64,000 bases of DNA from Cristatella mucedo (GCA_009760855.2 WPIO01000163.1:346001-410000), one strand, 5' to 3'; shown: positions 35,172 through 48,139, counted from the first letter of the stretch. Program-made: numbers and translations. The notes: a model not told the origin generated them from the letters alone.

Positions 35172-35310
35172 CTGCCTGCGTATCGCACAAGCTCGGTAGT
35201 CGTTGGATGACTCCAGGCCGCAGTCGATGTACTTATTGGAAAAGGCGAAAGACATGAAGCTCTGTCCTGCTAAGGTGCACGACGACTTGGAAATCGTTGC
35301 TGCCCCGGAT
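35172..35310 (-). CDS. Exon candidate of an unrecognised gene
   Basis: The acceptor GTGTCTCCCGACGCAG is good; the donor is AGGCAG|GTTTGA. It enters in phase 2 and leaves in phase 0, 46 codons. The peptide contains SSCTLAGQSFMSFAFSNKY and DCGLESSNDYRACAIRRQ, with three cysteines. The phases differ from the 1/1 extracellular exons of the receptor cluster, so it is probably another gene. No family is recognised. Confidence 0.35.
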
Positions 35311-35319
35311 CTGCGTCGG

Positions 35320-37060
35320 GAGACACATAATAGCAATAACATTGGTAAGGATACTATAAAAATAGAGATAATATCAGTGAAAACATTTACAGCAAAGTAA
35401 GAGAGCTAAATCATTTTAAAAGCACTTAACACTTGCTGCAAAGGAAGCGAGTCAGCTAGTTAGCAACGGCGTGGATAATTTAGCCGGAATGGCCACGCAA
35501 AGGACAGTGCATACGGGGAGAGCAAAAGCTGCGGTGAATGGTTGGTTAGGTTTCTCGCTATTGATTAAATGTCGTCAAGTCACTGTATCCCCTGACGTCG
35601 GTCGGCGCCGGTAACGAATTCCATGCATTGTGTGCGTTCGAACGTTAAGCAGCGCCTTTGGAAGCGTAGGCACGCTGGCATGCTTTGAGTCGGATGATCG
35701 CGTGAGACGAAGCAAAGCCGGATGCGGAAGTATATTGGAGAGAGGCTGGGGTCACAGCGGGAGACAGAGCTGAGGAGCCTACAAGTGAGTGTCGGGACGA
35801 CCAAGTCGAGCCACTTTTCGATGCAACTGCAAGTTGAACGGATTTGCAGTTAAACGGCGCTCCGAGCGCCGAGCTCCGAGCTCGCGCCTGTTGCCTCTCG
35901 CCGCTCGTAAGCGCGCAGTGAATTTTTCTCTCCTGATGCCGACTGTGGCGCATATTTTCGAGCCGTCCCGAGCTGCTGCCACTGTCACGTGCCACTTGTT
36001 TCTTTGATGCTTCACTTTCCGATGCTTCACTTTCACTTTCACTTCACTTTCCCTTCGTCGCACCGATGCCAAGTCTGCGCTGGCCAACGAGTGCACAGCA
36101 AAACCATCTCGGTCTTTCAGTGTGCTACGAAAAGACTTTCGGGGCGTGCCTTCTGTTCGCGTGCTCTCTTTTTCCTATCAAAGTGCGGTGCGACGCCAAT
36201 CGAAGCCTTGCCCGCGCCTGCCTTGCCCACTTCGCCGTAGCAGGAAGCTTCGGCCTGCAGTGTAGACAGAATGTCGGCGACGATTACCAAAACAATATGA
36301 AGAGTGCAAACGGGACAGATGAACATATTCTAGCAAAATATTCTTGCGCACGCGTACGGCTAATGGTTTCCTTCAGCACTTGTGCTTGAAGCGGGAGCGG
36401 TGCACTGTGCAATATCGGCCTCAGAATGTCTTCTGACTGAACATGTCTGCTTTCACTTTCTCAAAATGAAAGGCGAGACGGGCTTTTTTGTGAGGCCGAT
36501 GCACTCTGGTCTCGAATTGTATGATAGGCATACAGCGAGCGCGGAAATCGACGCGGTCGCTAAGCGCAGGTAACTGCATTCCAACAGTCGCATCGCAGGC
36601 TATCGTCCGAAATCGGGCCTTCCATCCAATGAAGAGCTACTGCGGGGACGAGCGACGATATGTTGCAATAGGCTTGCTTCCTCTCCGGCTGTTACGATAG
36701 TCGGAGCGAGGCTCAGTGCTAGAGATTTTGACGACCACTATTTTATTTTTTTTGCATGCTTGATGTACGTAATATTAGATTGCTAGCAACATTGCAAGCT
36801 ATCTAGCAAGCTGCAGAAGGTAGTCACGTTACAGAATCTTTTCTAAGAAACAATTAGGAACAAACCATTCTCACCTGGTATGAGTTAAAAATTGCGTACG
36901 TATATTCTCACGAGACACACTCTTGAAGACTCATTTGAACGAAATGTCGCTCTGTTTATGAGGCGAACGTGCTGCCAATGCGCAAGGGGTGTCTAAGATA
37001 CCCGTTGCAACTGAATCTCTTTCTGCGCACTTAACGTAGGCTGATAAGAAAGCCTCTCAA
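35320..37060. other. No supported gene
   Basis: Short open frames only. A pyrimidine-rich CTTCACTTT repeat lies at 36005-36056. Confidence 0.35.
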
Positions 37061-37069
37061 CTGTTAATC

Positions 37070-37345
37070 AGAAATGGCATGCACAGTTTCAGCAGATGCC
37101 AAAGTATGCAGGCCAATATACACCGGAAAATGAAGTGCAGCGAGGAATAGGTTGGCTTTTAGTTTAGTTTCGAACTTCCTCAGATCAGCTGGATGTGTGA
37201 CGCCAGCGGGTAGAAAGTTCCAGGCATTCCAGGCCCCAGGCATCGAAAGCCTACGAAATGCGAGTGGCAAGATGGCTGACATGTAAAAGGAATACATGCA
37301 AACGGTATGCGTAGATGTATGAGCGATGAAGGATACAAATGCATG
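37070..37345 (-). mobile_element. Third non-LTR retrotransposon family, C-terminal fragment
   Basis: The minus frame reads ALAFRRLSMPGAWNAWNFLP and DLRKFETKLKANLFLAAL, the usual last block of CR1-like ORF2 proteins (FGDRSFS ... WNSLP ... FKxxLKTxLF). It differs clearly from families A and B. Confidence 0.6.
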
Positions 37346-37715
37346 CAAACATTCAGACCTATAATTGATAAAAGATTGATCTCTCGCTCGAAAACTTTAT
37401 TTCGACTGCTTGAGATATACAGTAGATGCTGCAATCAGAAAGCTTCGTTCGAGTCTGGTGACCTGCAGCTCGTGAAAGCTCCTAGATTTAGCAGCTGCCG
37501 TCCAAAAATGAGCATGCCGAGAGGATGGTTGTATTGTACGCTGTCGAGGTCAGACAATTTAATTTCGCACGCGCTTCGCTCATGATCTTATGATCTCATG
37601 ATCTTATCCTCTCAAATACGCGCGCATCAGATCATCCTCCACCGGCTCCTTTGGAAATCCCATAATCCCACGTGAGGAATGCTCTGCGGTAAGCGACATT
37701 CTGACGACGCGAGAA

Positions 37716-37943
37716 TTAACTCCAGCTCGTAAAGCAAGTTTCCAAGTGAGTGTAGAAAGGTGGCTTTCTCATTCGATCTATAAGGAGAAACTGCTTGATG
37801 ACTTGCACGCACGGGGCCGGGTTCTTGAGAAAGTGCAGCAACACGCGGATGAGCAGTGGGGCTAAACGCACGTGATGCTGCATCAAAGTGCACTCCTTCA
37901 CGCGGGTATTGTGGACATAACAGGATTCCAGCATGGCAGCAGC
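37716..37943 (-). CDS. Exon candidate, helical-repeat-like peptide
   Basis: The acceptor AAGGGCTGCAG is followed by 75 codons and TAA. The peptide contains AAMLESCYVHNTRVKE, LAPLLIRVLLHFLKNPAPCV and QVIKQFLLIDRMRKPPFY, and looks globular and helical, perhaps a HEAT-like pair. Alternating hydrophobic residues and a balanced composition argue for real coding. No start exon is seen and no family is recognised; it could be a pseudogene fragment beside the retrotransposon at 37070. Confidence 0.35.
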   Translation of the reverse strand, partial: AAAMLESCYVHNTRVKECTLMQHHVRLAPLLIRVLLHFLKNPAPCVQVIKQFLLIDRMRKPPFYTHLETCFTSWS

Positions 37944-38189
37944 CTGCAGCCCTTGCTATAGGCAATGTGCTTGCGGGAAACCTCTAATCCTCGATTCTAA
38001 TACGTAAAAGCTAAACGATAACTCTAAACCGTAGACATGTATACTATATACGGAACTGAACTCTTTTTTATATTTATTTAATGTATCTCCGTCTGTGAGT
38101 TCACTAAGCCTCAAAGAATATGTGAATGATACGCAGGAGAAATTTGTACAGCACACTCAAAGCCTAAGCGGATTTTGGGACGCATTCGG

Positions 38190-38520
38190 TAGCCAACATA
38201 CTTCACTTTACAAAACGAAGACAAAATGAGAAGCATAGCTGAGTCAGGAGAGCAGTAGAGGTTGTGAGTAGCATGGAAGTAGCAGCAGCTAAGGACGCCT
38301 GGAAAGAATGTACCATAGCCGGCAGAAGGAGAGTAGACGTCGTTGCGTAAGAATTGTGGCAGTGAGTTCTACAGTCTAGGACCAACCTGCAAAAATAAGC
38401 TTCTCTCGCTAACGGTCTTTAACCGGAAGAATGAATCAGCTAAAATATTGTCAATAGAGGGCCCGAGCACTCGAGAAGGCTAAAACTGGTGCAGCAGTTT
38501 AGCTATGTATGAAGCAGCTA
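38190..38520 (-). mobile_element. LINE B, diverged 3' part
   Basis: On the minus strand it follows the order KLLHQF, ADSFFRLKTVSERSLFLQVG and LLPAMVHSF of the LINE B C-terminus, with frameshifts. Confidence 0.65.
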
Positions 38521-38567
38521 AGCTGTGTTTTAGAAATATATTTTTATGATAATCAATTTTTTGCATA

Positions 38568-39000
38568 GCGCCCTCAGATAAATGAATGTTTACACTAGGC
38601 AAGTTGCATATGTTGTAAAGAAAGCATGTCCAAATAGCTTTTGGTAACATTCGCAATGTCATCATGCATACCATTGTTAGAAGTGGCATGCACAGCGTCA
38701 GAATGCAGATATGCTCAGTAGCAGTAGGCACAGTGTCAGCACGCATAAGGACATAAAGAACTTATCACAAAGACCCACTCAATGCTGTCATAAACAGATG
38801 TGTTTCAAGCTTCTTTTTAAATATAGTCATGTCAAGAGATGTCGTGACGTCTGTTTGGAGTGAGTTCCAGTCTTTGGGAGCAAATGAACTAAATGCACGG
38901 TCTCCAGAGGTTTTGATCTTCATACGAGGTAAACCTGTACGATTTGAGTCAAATCAGCAGGTTGCTAAGAAGCTTCGCCACATGTGGGTTCACGCCTACA
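38568..39000 (-). mobile_element. LINE A, diverged 3' part
   Basis: On the minus strand it includes the GACCGTGCATTTAGTTC segment and the AGTGGGTCTTTGTGATA segment of the LINE A 3' region, ending near GAGGGCGCTATGC. Confidence 0.65.
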
Positions 39001-39143
39001 AAATCAGATTGCTGGCATTTTATTGCTACGGTCATAATTGCCATAATAGTAGAAAAAGATAGCAGGAGTTAATATTACTACATGTACTACACGCACCAGC
39101 AGGCACGAGACTAGTAGACAAGTACTGTAAATATTGTGTTTGT

Positions 39144-39174
<31 letters not shown>

Positions 39175-39406
39175 TATTGTACCAGATAAAGCGCCCTCAG
39201 AGAACTTAATCTCTTTCTAGGCACTTTATATTTGCTGCAAAGGGAAATGCAATTGAATGGTAAGTAAAATCATGCTTGAAAAAAAAACAAAATGAATAAC
39301 ATGGTTAGGGGTGACATGCACAGGGTCAGGATGCAAATGTGGTTAGTGGCAGCATGCACAGTGTCAGCACGCATAAGCACGTCAAGGACGAATCACAGGG
39401 ACCCAC

Positions 39407-40009
39407 TCAATCACGGTCTCCAAAGGATTTAAGGTTTGTACGAGGCATTTCTAGACTGTTGGATTCCGAAAAGTGAGTGGTACGATGCTTGGCCTGATGG
39501 GGGAGTATGTCGGAGAGATAGGCTGGAGCCATAGAATGAAGGGACCTAAAAGTCAGCGACAGAACCTTAAAGTCAATCCGGTGCTTGACTGGTAGCCAGT
39601 GCAGGTCGGCGAGAAGTGGAGTAAAGCAGCAACTGCGACGCTCACGACAGACAAGCCTATCTGCGGAGTTTTGCACCAGCTGCAATCGCCTGATCGCACA
39701 TGCTGGTAGGCCAGTAAGCAGTGAGTTGCAGAAGTCGAGACGAGATGTCACGAACGCATGGACCAACTTAGACATGGTATCCTTATCTAAACAAGCCCGA
39801 ATTTTAGCAATGTTATGAAGCTGAAAATAGCCAGATTTGACTGTGGAGCTGATATGGTCGTCTAACGAAAGGTCGCTTTGGAATAGGACACCTAGATTTC
39901 GAGCTGATTCAACTGGAGATATGCTGGCAGAGCCAATTTTGAGAGACAGTCTTTCCAATCTGTGAGTCACACTGGGTTTGCCCATAACTAGTAATTTAAT
40001 TTTTGTCAT
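39407..40009 (-). pseudogene. LINE A ORF2, C-terminal block
   Basis: Contains LLVMGKPSVTHRLERLSLKI, ARNLGVLFQSDLSLDDHISS, FVTSRLDFCNSLLTGLP and LLADLHWLPVKHRIDFKV, then the frame is cut near the LKSFGDR motif by the small deletion. Confidence 0.85.
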
Positions 40010-40094
40010 CGTTTAGTTTTATAAAATTTGCTGCCATCCATGTGTGGATGTCATCAATGCATGCAGCAAGTGAGTTTAGAGAATTTGAGGTGCT

Positions 40095-40727
40095 CTAAGG
40101 CTGGGAGGGATCAAAGCAAAGGTACAACTGAGTGTCATCCGCATATAAGTGAAAGCCTAGACTGTGCTTGGAAATCACATCAGCAAGAAGGAGAGTATAA
40201 ACCGTGCAAAGAACCGGACCTAGCACGGAGCCCTGAGGTACTCCATATTTCAGAGGTACTTCAGATGATCTTTGTCCATTCACGTCAACACTCTGGAGTC
40301 TCCCACTGAGATAGGACCTGAACCACTGCAGAGCAGTGCCAGTGATGTCCAGGTGAGATGAGAGGCGCTCTAGAAGAACTTTGTGATCGATGGTGTCAAA
40401 AGCTGCCGAAAGATCGAGCAAAACAAGCAGAGACACTCTACCCATGTCTGCATTCCTAAATAGGTCGTTGTATACCCTAAGCAATGCTGACTCTGTGGAG
40501 TGATTAGCTCTAAAGCCGGACTGGAACTTACTAGCAAGGTGTGAGGTTTCGATATATGAATTTAGCTGGTCTGCCATGACCCATTCCAGTGTCTTTGATA
40601 GGAATGGTAGAAGGGAGACTGGGCGGTAGTTGCTGAAGTTCTCTTGGTCTAGTGTCACTTTCTTGAGAAGTGGGTTGACTACGGCTTTTTTGAAAGGTGC
40701 TGGGACATGACCTGAGGCTAATGACAC
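40095..40727 (-). pseudogene. LINE A ORF2, reverse transcriptase domain
   Basis: Contains FSNYRPVSLLPFLSKTLE, FQSGFRANHSTESALL, LVLLDLSAAFDTIDH, KYGVPQGSVLGPVL and the catalytic FHLYADDTQLYL, in canonical order. Confidence 0.9.
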
Positions 40728-41198
40728 ATTAATGATGTTAGTTATGCATGGCAGCAGCAGATCAATGCAACGTAGGAGCAGGACAGTGGGAATAGGGTCC
40801 AGAGGACTTGTTGTCTTCTTTGATTGCGATACGAACTTTAGGACTAGAATACTAGTGACTTGCTAATTTTATTAATATTATATTAAATTAATATTAAATG
40901 CAGACATTGAGGTGCAGCCAGGAACCGAGGAACAGCATTCTAGTGGGGAGGTTGTCATCGCAGGGATGGATTCCCTGATCTTGTCTATCTTCTGCACAAA
41001 GAATCGAGAGAAGCGATCGGCTAGATCATCACAAGGATCATCAGGTAAGGAGCTAATCTGGGAACGGTTGAGGAGATGGTTTATTGTCGACATCAGCATT
41101 TTTGGATTGTGCATCTGTGATTCAACAATATTTCTATAGAAGCTAGACTTGGCCTTTGCTAGGATTGATTGGTACGACTTACAGTAGTCTTCATACGC

Positions 41199-42362
41199 CT
41201 ATCGTTGGACAGTTAGTCCGGATCTTGTGTATGCTTTTTCAAGCTTTCGGTTAGTAGACCTGGCTAGTTTAATGTCTGTGGTAAACCATAGGCCGTCTGG
41301 GCATGGGCGCACAGTGCGCTTTGTCAGAGGTGCAAACTCGTCGAGCGTGTCAGCTAGTGTTGTGTTGTAGCTATCTACCAATGATGACAGATCGGAGGGA
41401 GGACTGAGCAGCAGAGTCGAAACAGATATTCTCGCACGGAAAGCATCGATGTCAAGGGTCTTGAGGTTTCGCGATTCACAGGTTATTTTAAAGGAGGATG
41501 TGGGCACACACTGTAGATTGAATGAGATTTGCATGTGGTCAGATAAGCAGGATTTGGTAATAATTGGTGATGACAAAGTGCAGTTGTATGAGAAAGTCTG
41601 GTTGAGTGTGTGACCCTTGGTGTGGGTAGGGCCATGCACATGAGCCACAAGAGACAATGAGTAAGTCAATGCACGAAATTCGGTGCTGAAAGCGTCAGAT
41701 AAGTTATCAAAGTGAACGCTGAAATCACCCATAACGAGGAAGGATCGATTTCTTGCACACAGAATCGAAATGAGATTGCAGAAATCTGAGATAAAGGAGG
41801 ATTTGGTACCTGGTGGGCGATACACTACTGCAACTATCGGTAGCTTGTTTTCGGGTGAGACCAAGACAATTGATTCAAAAGACTGCTTCGAGGGTACTGC
41901 AAATGGCTTGAAGTTGAATTTCGAGCTCACGATGATAGCAACTCCACATCCAGTTTTGATTGATCTAGGGGTGTGAAAGAACGAGAAACCGGATGGAGTA
42001 GCGTCTTTCGTTGTCGGGCAGTTTATCGATTTCAGCCAGGTTTCAGTTAGGGCGAGCAGGTCGATACCATTTTCAGAAATGAGGTCGCTTATTACCAGAG
42101 GTTTATTGCACATTGAGCGAGGATTCCACAGGCAAGCGTTAAGTCTGGCCGATGGAGTTACAACAGGCCTGATGACCACTAAGTTAGAGAGATTTACATT
42201 CACGCATGTGGGGGAGCGTGCTGAGCAACCTAAGAGAACCTCTAAACCTCTTTGCTGATACTGTGCATAGGCGTGAAAGAATAAGTACATGCTTCTTAAG
42301 TAACTTACAACGCGGAGAGAGTGACAAAGGAAGAACGAAGAGAAGAATAGACGATTGATCAT
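41199..42362 (-). pseudogene. LINE A ORF2, AP-endonuclease-like domain
   Basis: This open frame of 387 codons holds the APE-type endonuclease that nicks target DNA for target-primed reverse transcription. Visible motifs are LNACLWNPRSMCNKP, IDLLALTETWL, VAVVYRPPGTK, LVMGDFSVHFD and CLSDHMQISF. The GDFN motif is GDFS here, a change at a usually fixed position. It is open from the putative start but is cut from the reverse transcriptase by frame breaks, so the element cannot make an intact ORF2 protein. The N-terminal 60 residues are hydrophobic and may not belong to the ORF. Confidence 0.85.
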
Positions 42363-42512
42363 CAGCCAAGCATTCGCTCACGCTCGTTACTAACAATTTT
42401 GTTGGTTACTGACTAACCTTGAACATCCAAACTTGACCCCAATCCAGGCCAGCTGATTGACACGGATTGCAAGGGCGTTATGCAAAATCAAACCCTCTCA
42501 CTGATCTAGCAA

Positions 42513-42611
42513 GAAAGAGAGAGAGAGAGAGAGCGAGAAAGAGAGAGAATCTGGTAAGATGAGAGGAAGAACGGAGGTAGACAGACACTGACTGCTAGAT
42601 ACAGGTCGGAG

Positions 42612-42671
<60 letters not shown>

Positions 42672-42780
42672 CGAGAGAGAATGAACATGACGAAAGACCG
42701 ATTAAAGTGAGACAACAAAAGACTAATAGTAATACAATGAAGGATACAACCAGCGATAGCGAGGCAGAGAGAAACAAGAT

Positions 42781-42812
<32 letters not shown>

Positions 42813-43057
42813 GACCTCCAAAGAAAATGACAGAAACGGATTAAGATAGGCAGAAACAGGGAACAATGAAAGACAAATCGACAGACAAGCAAAGGGTGAG
42901 ACTGAAAGAGAAAGTGATTACGACAAAAAGTGAGGATACAAGGGATGCAAGTCACACAGATTAGAAAAGTGGGTTTAAAGATACATACATGCAAATTTAG
43001 GAAGTTTGGGACAGCGAGAGAGAGAAATAAAATCAGAGAGAGAGAAAGAGAGAGAGA

Positions 43058-43095
<38 letters not shown>
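42513..43095 (+). repeat. (GA)n-rich tracts
   Basis: GA runs at 42517-42540, 42619-42680, 42781-42808 and 43019-43092, separated by unique AT-rich sequence. The Ser/Leu-rich minus frames over them are artefacts. Confidence 0.9.
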
Positions 43096-43099
43096 GAGG

Positions 43100-45555
43100 G
43101 AGATTCAGAAAAGCAAAAAACCATAGAGCATCTGCTCTTTCTCTCTTGAGATGGTATGGTGCAGACTAGTCGAATTATATGTGTATAGGCTCCCGAAATC
43201 TAAAAAAACGAGCGATCATGTGGTCTAAGGATTCCGTACTGCATGCAGAGTTGGCACATGCCCGACGATCTGCTCTACTTCGCCAGCGCCTGCCGCCGCA
43301 GAGGCTTTATCTCTTAATTAATGCATCATCTTGAAATGACCAATTCATTCGCAGAAGCAGAGCTTCAGAGGCCTTGGCTGCAGCAGCCGCGGAAGCTGTG
43401 GCAGCCACTAGCAGGCACTAAGCACTTCTCGCCGGTCGCCTGAACTAGAAGCCATCTCCTACACGTCGGCATCTTCACTAGAAGCCACATCTTATACGTC
43501 TTTAAATGCTCACAGCACGCGCACTACAAGGGGACGTTTCTAAAAACCAGGTTCAAGATGGTCAACATTTTTACATTGAGCACTGGATGGAGTCCAAAAT
43601 TTCAGCTGTGAAATTCAAGCCTCTTTTTTTAGTGAAAGACTGCCCATTTCTCATAAATGGGCTCGTTGTCTTCTTAAGTGTGGCCACATAAGACCCGATG
43701 AAACGATGTCTCACGCCCCCTGCCTTATGCCACATATAAAATGTGCATTCCTTGTGATAAGTTCTTCATGCCAAAGCCGTGTGAGCAACAGCTGAATCAG
43801 CCATTACGCTAATGTCCAAGGAGCTGGGAGTTATGCCCTACTCTTGTGTGATTTATCTCCCCGCCGCATATTAATTGATATTTCTCTAATACTAATGGAA
43901 CAATCAGCATGCAAATTAAGAAAAACAATGGCACCATAATCTATCCTTTGATGTAACCATAGAAATCGTGTTGACTTTCTGATAACCTGTAAATAGTCAT
44001 GGTCACTATGTTCCGGGTTTAACAATGGCTTGTTGGGGGAAATCAACAGATGCAACACCACGCACTTTAGAGACATGCCAATGCCCTCAAATGATGCAGC
44101 GACTTGATTCTAAGTGACGCTGTATCCAAAATTTTATTTGAAACTGTAACTTTCATGAACCTGCAAAAATAAAGTTTAACAACTTCGGGGACACATCCAG
44201 CAACACTTACGACACCGACAATCTTGATGAGACTGACGTCACGAAGAAATATTCAAGGCCAGTTCGCATTCAAAATTTCACGTAGTTGGGTTGCAAATTG
44301 GTTATTCTGTAGAATTTTCCAGTTCTCAAAGAGGTGTTGGGAAAACACTCTTGAAGACAATGGACGATTTAAAGCATGCACACGATCAAAAGAAAGCCTT
44401 AATCACCCAGTTTAACAAATAAAAATCTAAAGCGCATATCAGGGAGTGTATATCTTAAATTTCAAGTTGATCAAATCACGATTAGCCAAACTGTGACATT
44501 TTCACGACACCTCTGCAGCATTTTGACTAAACGCATAGAACGACAAAAGCCACCTCAAGATCAAAATAAGCTGGTACGAAGGTCCAAAATACATGAGATG
44601 CGGCTGGAATGCAATGGAAGCCTTAGAAATCATACATTTCAAAATTCTAGTTGATCTTGTAACTATTTATTGAAGACATGGCATGTGCAAAATATAATCA
44701 CTGGCAGCTGATTACGCCACACAGGAGTGGTTTAAGATTAGGGTGCCAAGCTAGAAAAATACGATAGTGCTATGGATTGCACAAAGAATTTAATATAAAT
44801 ACGTAAGTACACGCTTTTAGGACTTACCTAACCCAAAATGGCTGTTAGATTTCGCCAACACAGCCTGTAACAACAATGTATGTAACCGAGGGCAAAACGC
44901 CTAGTGCCCAGGGGGTCACTGGCTTTTGTATGGAAGAATTCAAAAATTGGCCTACATATCAGCTATAAACGGTACTAATAAGAAGTCGATCCACTTTAAT
45001 TTTCCTTGAATAGACTCGAATCAACATTTGCAGACTGATTTTCAGAGAACGACGAACTTGTTCAATCCAAGCACTAGGCAGCCGGTCCGTGTGCAGCTGT
45101 GGCAGCTTCCTGCATGTTTAATGGCTGCTACTGGAACCGGAGCAGCGGTCCCAGGATCCAGTGGGTGCTGTGATTATGGACTCTCTGGTTACCATGGGAT
45201 CGGTGCTAATGTATTGTCAATACATTATCCTTAACGATAACCATGTTATACTTGCTGACATTGAGCATGCTATTGCTAACCATTCTATCATGCTTCCTTT
45301 TCAAAATATTGAAAGGTACAAATTTGTTATTATTATTAGTATCAAGTCTCGCTGGCTGCCGATGAAACTTCACCCTTAACTTCAATCGTAATGTATCTGC
45401 CATATTTCTATTTATATCTGTCAACTGGGTTTGTTTATTTATATAGATATACTAGTTTAACGGCTGAGTACAATCAATGAATCAGGCGGATGAGGCACCT
45501 GCGTGTTTCAATCGCACTAAAATTATCCTCATCAATCCATTTCGTGTAGTGATGA
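43100..45555. other. No supported gene
   Basis: AT-rich sequence. A two-copy, about 33-base tandem repeat (CTAGAAGCCA...TACACGTC type) lies at 43445-43502. A minus frame at 43831-44076 reads YLQVIRKSTRFLWLHQRID but has no splice context. Confidence 0.35.
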
Positions 45556-45559
45556 CATC

Positions 45560-47360
45560 TCCTTCAGCAAAATAGCCCAATGTAAATTTCGGGGAATTTC
45601 GCCCATTATCGATCCTTTGCTTCGCTCCATTCATTCTTCGCCGGTAAAGTGGTTTGCTGCTTTACTCAGACACCTTCCTCCTGCAATCGGTGAGGCTGTA
45701 GCGATACCAAAACGACGACCTTGGAATTTAGGTGTCCTATAAGATACGTCTAACGTTGTAAAGCTTTTCTTCGAAGACCAATTGCTAGGGCTACTAAAAT
45801 AACCATCAAGCTGGTGATGAATACGGTTGCAAGGCCAGTCAGACCCAAAACAGATTTATAAGAGTGTAAACAATTTACTATCCAATGCTGAGAGATCTCA
45901 CTCCCCAGATAATAACGGCTCAGCCGAAAAGTTTTCGGCCTTCTTTAAGAAAAAAATTGATCGTGTACATTTGTGCCTCCATAAATCTCTCTCGTACCAA
46001 AGAAATTGCTGAATCGTAACCTGTGACCTTCTTTAAAAGATTTTCCAAGGTTTCTGCATGCTATGTGGCTACCTTAATAAGGTCGAGTAAAAAGAACTCG
46101 TTTCCTGAAGACTCTTCACCGTCATCACTGCGGTCTTCACTGGCAGACCAGCTTAGCCCAGCCATAACCGAGATTTTTAATGCTTCTCTGGAAAAACCGG
46201 TCGTACGCATGTCCTTCAAATTGGCAATCGTTTGGCCGATACTTGGAAAGCCAGGATTAGATGAAAAGGTCCTTCCAAGCTATCGCCCAGTTTTTCTCAT
46301 TTCTTTGTCCAAGATTATTGAAAGAATTGTCGCTAAGCAGCTGGAAGCACACAGTAAAAAGAACGAAAAGTCCGAAGAATTTCTATCTGGGCTGTAGCGG
46401 CAATACTACACTGAAACTGCTCTCCTCTGTGTAATCAATGACATTCCATGCAGCAACAATGACGGGAATGTCACCTGCCCTTGGTGCTGCTAGATTTATG
46501 AGCTGCCTCCGACACAATTGATCACGATCTCCTTGATCGATTGAAAACAACTACCGGTCTGGCAGACGAAGCACTGGCGTGATTAAAATCGTACTTGTCT
46601 GATCGTGTTCAATCCGTGTCGTGTGGGGTCAGGTAACATCCACTAGACCAGTCACATGTGGAGTGCCTCAACGGTCCGTCCTCGGTTCCTTGCTGTTTTC
46701 CATTTATACTCAACCACTATGAGAAGTTATTAAGGCACATGGAATAGGATATAACTGTTATGCTTAGAATACTAAGCAGTATTTTTTATTTAAACCGTCG
46801 AAATCTGCTGCAGCAACTGATAACCTGAATGCTTGCCTTGCCGACATTTGATCCTGAATGTCGAAAAAGTTCTTGAAACTAAATGACTATAAATCTGAAC
46901 TGCTACTCGTAAGGCACTCTAAGAGTGTGACTGGATTAGAAGGCTTTGCTCTTCGAATAGGTGATGCTGTTTCGCGACCATTATCAGGTGCTTCGGAATT
47001 TATATGTGGTCATCGACAACTGTGTATGTATTAAAAGCTTCGTTCAGAAGACTGCTTCTAATGCTAGCCATCACGTTTGATCCCTATCCAAGATTAGGGA
47101 CCATCTTCCACGTGTCTTGCAAAATTTAGCTAGCTCTCTAGTTCTGTCTTGACTAGATTATTGTAATTCCCTTTTGGCTAGGCTACCTAAAAAGGTACTA
47201 GGTCACAGCAGCTGGCGACGAATATGGCTTCAAGGCGAGTTTTCAAGTCCTAGAGGTTTGACAGCGTGTGTCCTTTACTAAAAGAGGTAAGATGTCTGCC
47301 GATTGATCAATGGATACAGAGCAGTTCTTACGGTGACCCACAGGCCCACAATGACCTGGT
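45560..47360 (+). mobile_element. LINE B, long broken ORF2 copy
   Basis: From a post-endonuclease region (RRPWNLGV, KQIYKSVNNLLSNAE, SAEKFSAFFKKKID) through the reverse transcriptase (LPSYRPVFLISLSKIIERIV, a broken LDL-AAS-DTIDHDLL, GVPQRSVLGS) to KTASNASHHV and the later C-terminal block. Many stops and shifts occur, and the YADD box is damaged. No endonuclease domain is visible upstream. At about 47360-47376 it passes directly into a LINE A fragment. Confidence 0.8.
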
Positions 47361-47375
47361 TCTTCCATCGCTGGC

Positions 47376-48060
47376 ACTGCATTGCAATGGTTCAGGTTCT
47401 GTCTCAGTGAGAGACTCCAGAGTATTGATGTGAATGGACGAAAATCATCCCATCCGAGGAAACTCTGAAATTTGGGATACCTCAAGGATCTGTGCTTGGT
47501 TCTGTTCTTTTCAAGGTTTATACTCTCACTTTCGCCGATGTGATAGCCAAGCACAATCTGGGCTTTCACTTTTATGCAGCTGACACTCAGTTCCACCTTA
47601 GCTTTGATCCATTCTAGCCCTCCAGCTCGTCAAATTCTCTCAACTCCCTTGCTGCATGCATTGATGGCATCCGCACATGGATGGCAGCAAACTTTCTTAC
47701 ATTGAATGTTGATAAAACTAAATTACTAGTTATGGACAAACCAAGTGTGATTCTCAAATTGGATAGACTAGCGCTCAAAATAAGCTCTACCAGCCAGCAT
47801 ATATCCTATTGAATCTGCACGAGATCTAGGTGTCATGTTCCAAAGTGACCTTTCGTTAGAAGATCACATCAGCTCCACAATCAAGTCTGCCTACTTCCAG
47901 CTACATAACATTACTAAAATGCGTGCTTGTATAGACAAAGATATGACATCTAAATTGGTCCATGCACTTGTGACATCCATTCTTGGCTTCTGTAACTCGC
48001 TGCTTGCTGGTCTAGCAACCTGGGCACTCAAGCGCTTACTGTTGGTTAATACTAAGTACC
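47376..48060 (+). mobile_element. LINE A, internal fragment joined to LINE B
   Basis: Starts inside the reverse transcriptase (GTALQWFR segment), runs through YGVPQGSVLG-like and FHFYAADTQF (YADD changed to YAAD) to MFQSDLSLEDHISST and LGFCNSLLAGL. It stops before the 3' tail. It carries stops and shifts. Confidence 0.8.
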
Positions 48061-48139
48061 GGAGTTGCTTTTAACAGCTTGAAGAAAGCGCAGAATTTTC
48101 AGCAGAAAAGACTTAAATTTATGCACCGATGTGTGAATA

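Larger units (their letters stand above)
39141..42420 (-). mobile_element. LINE A, near full-length but broken copy (CR1/L2-like)
   Basis: On the minus strand it runs from the endonuclease frame (41199-42362) through the reverse transcriptase (40095-40727) and the C-terminal block (39407-40009) to the conserved 3' tail and an (ATT)n end at 39141-39175. The frames are separated by shifts near 41160-41199, an AT-rich insertion near 40870-40910 and stops near 40090 and 40010. A short deletion near 39410 is seen relative to the copy at 11565. It is the reference copy for the family in this window. Confidence 0.9.
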
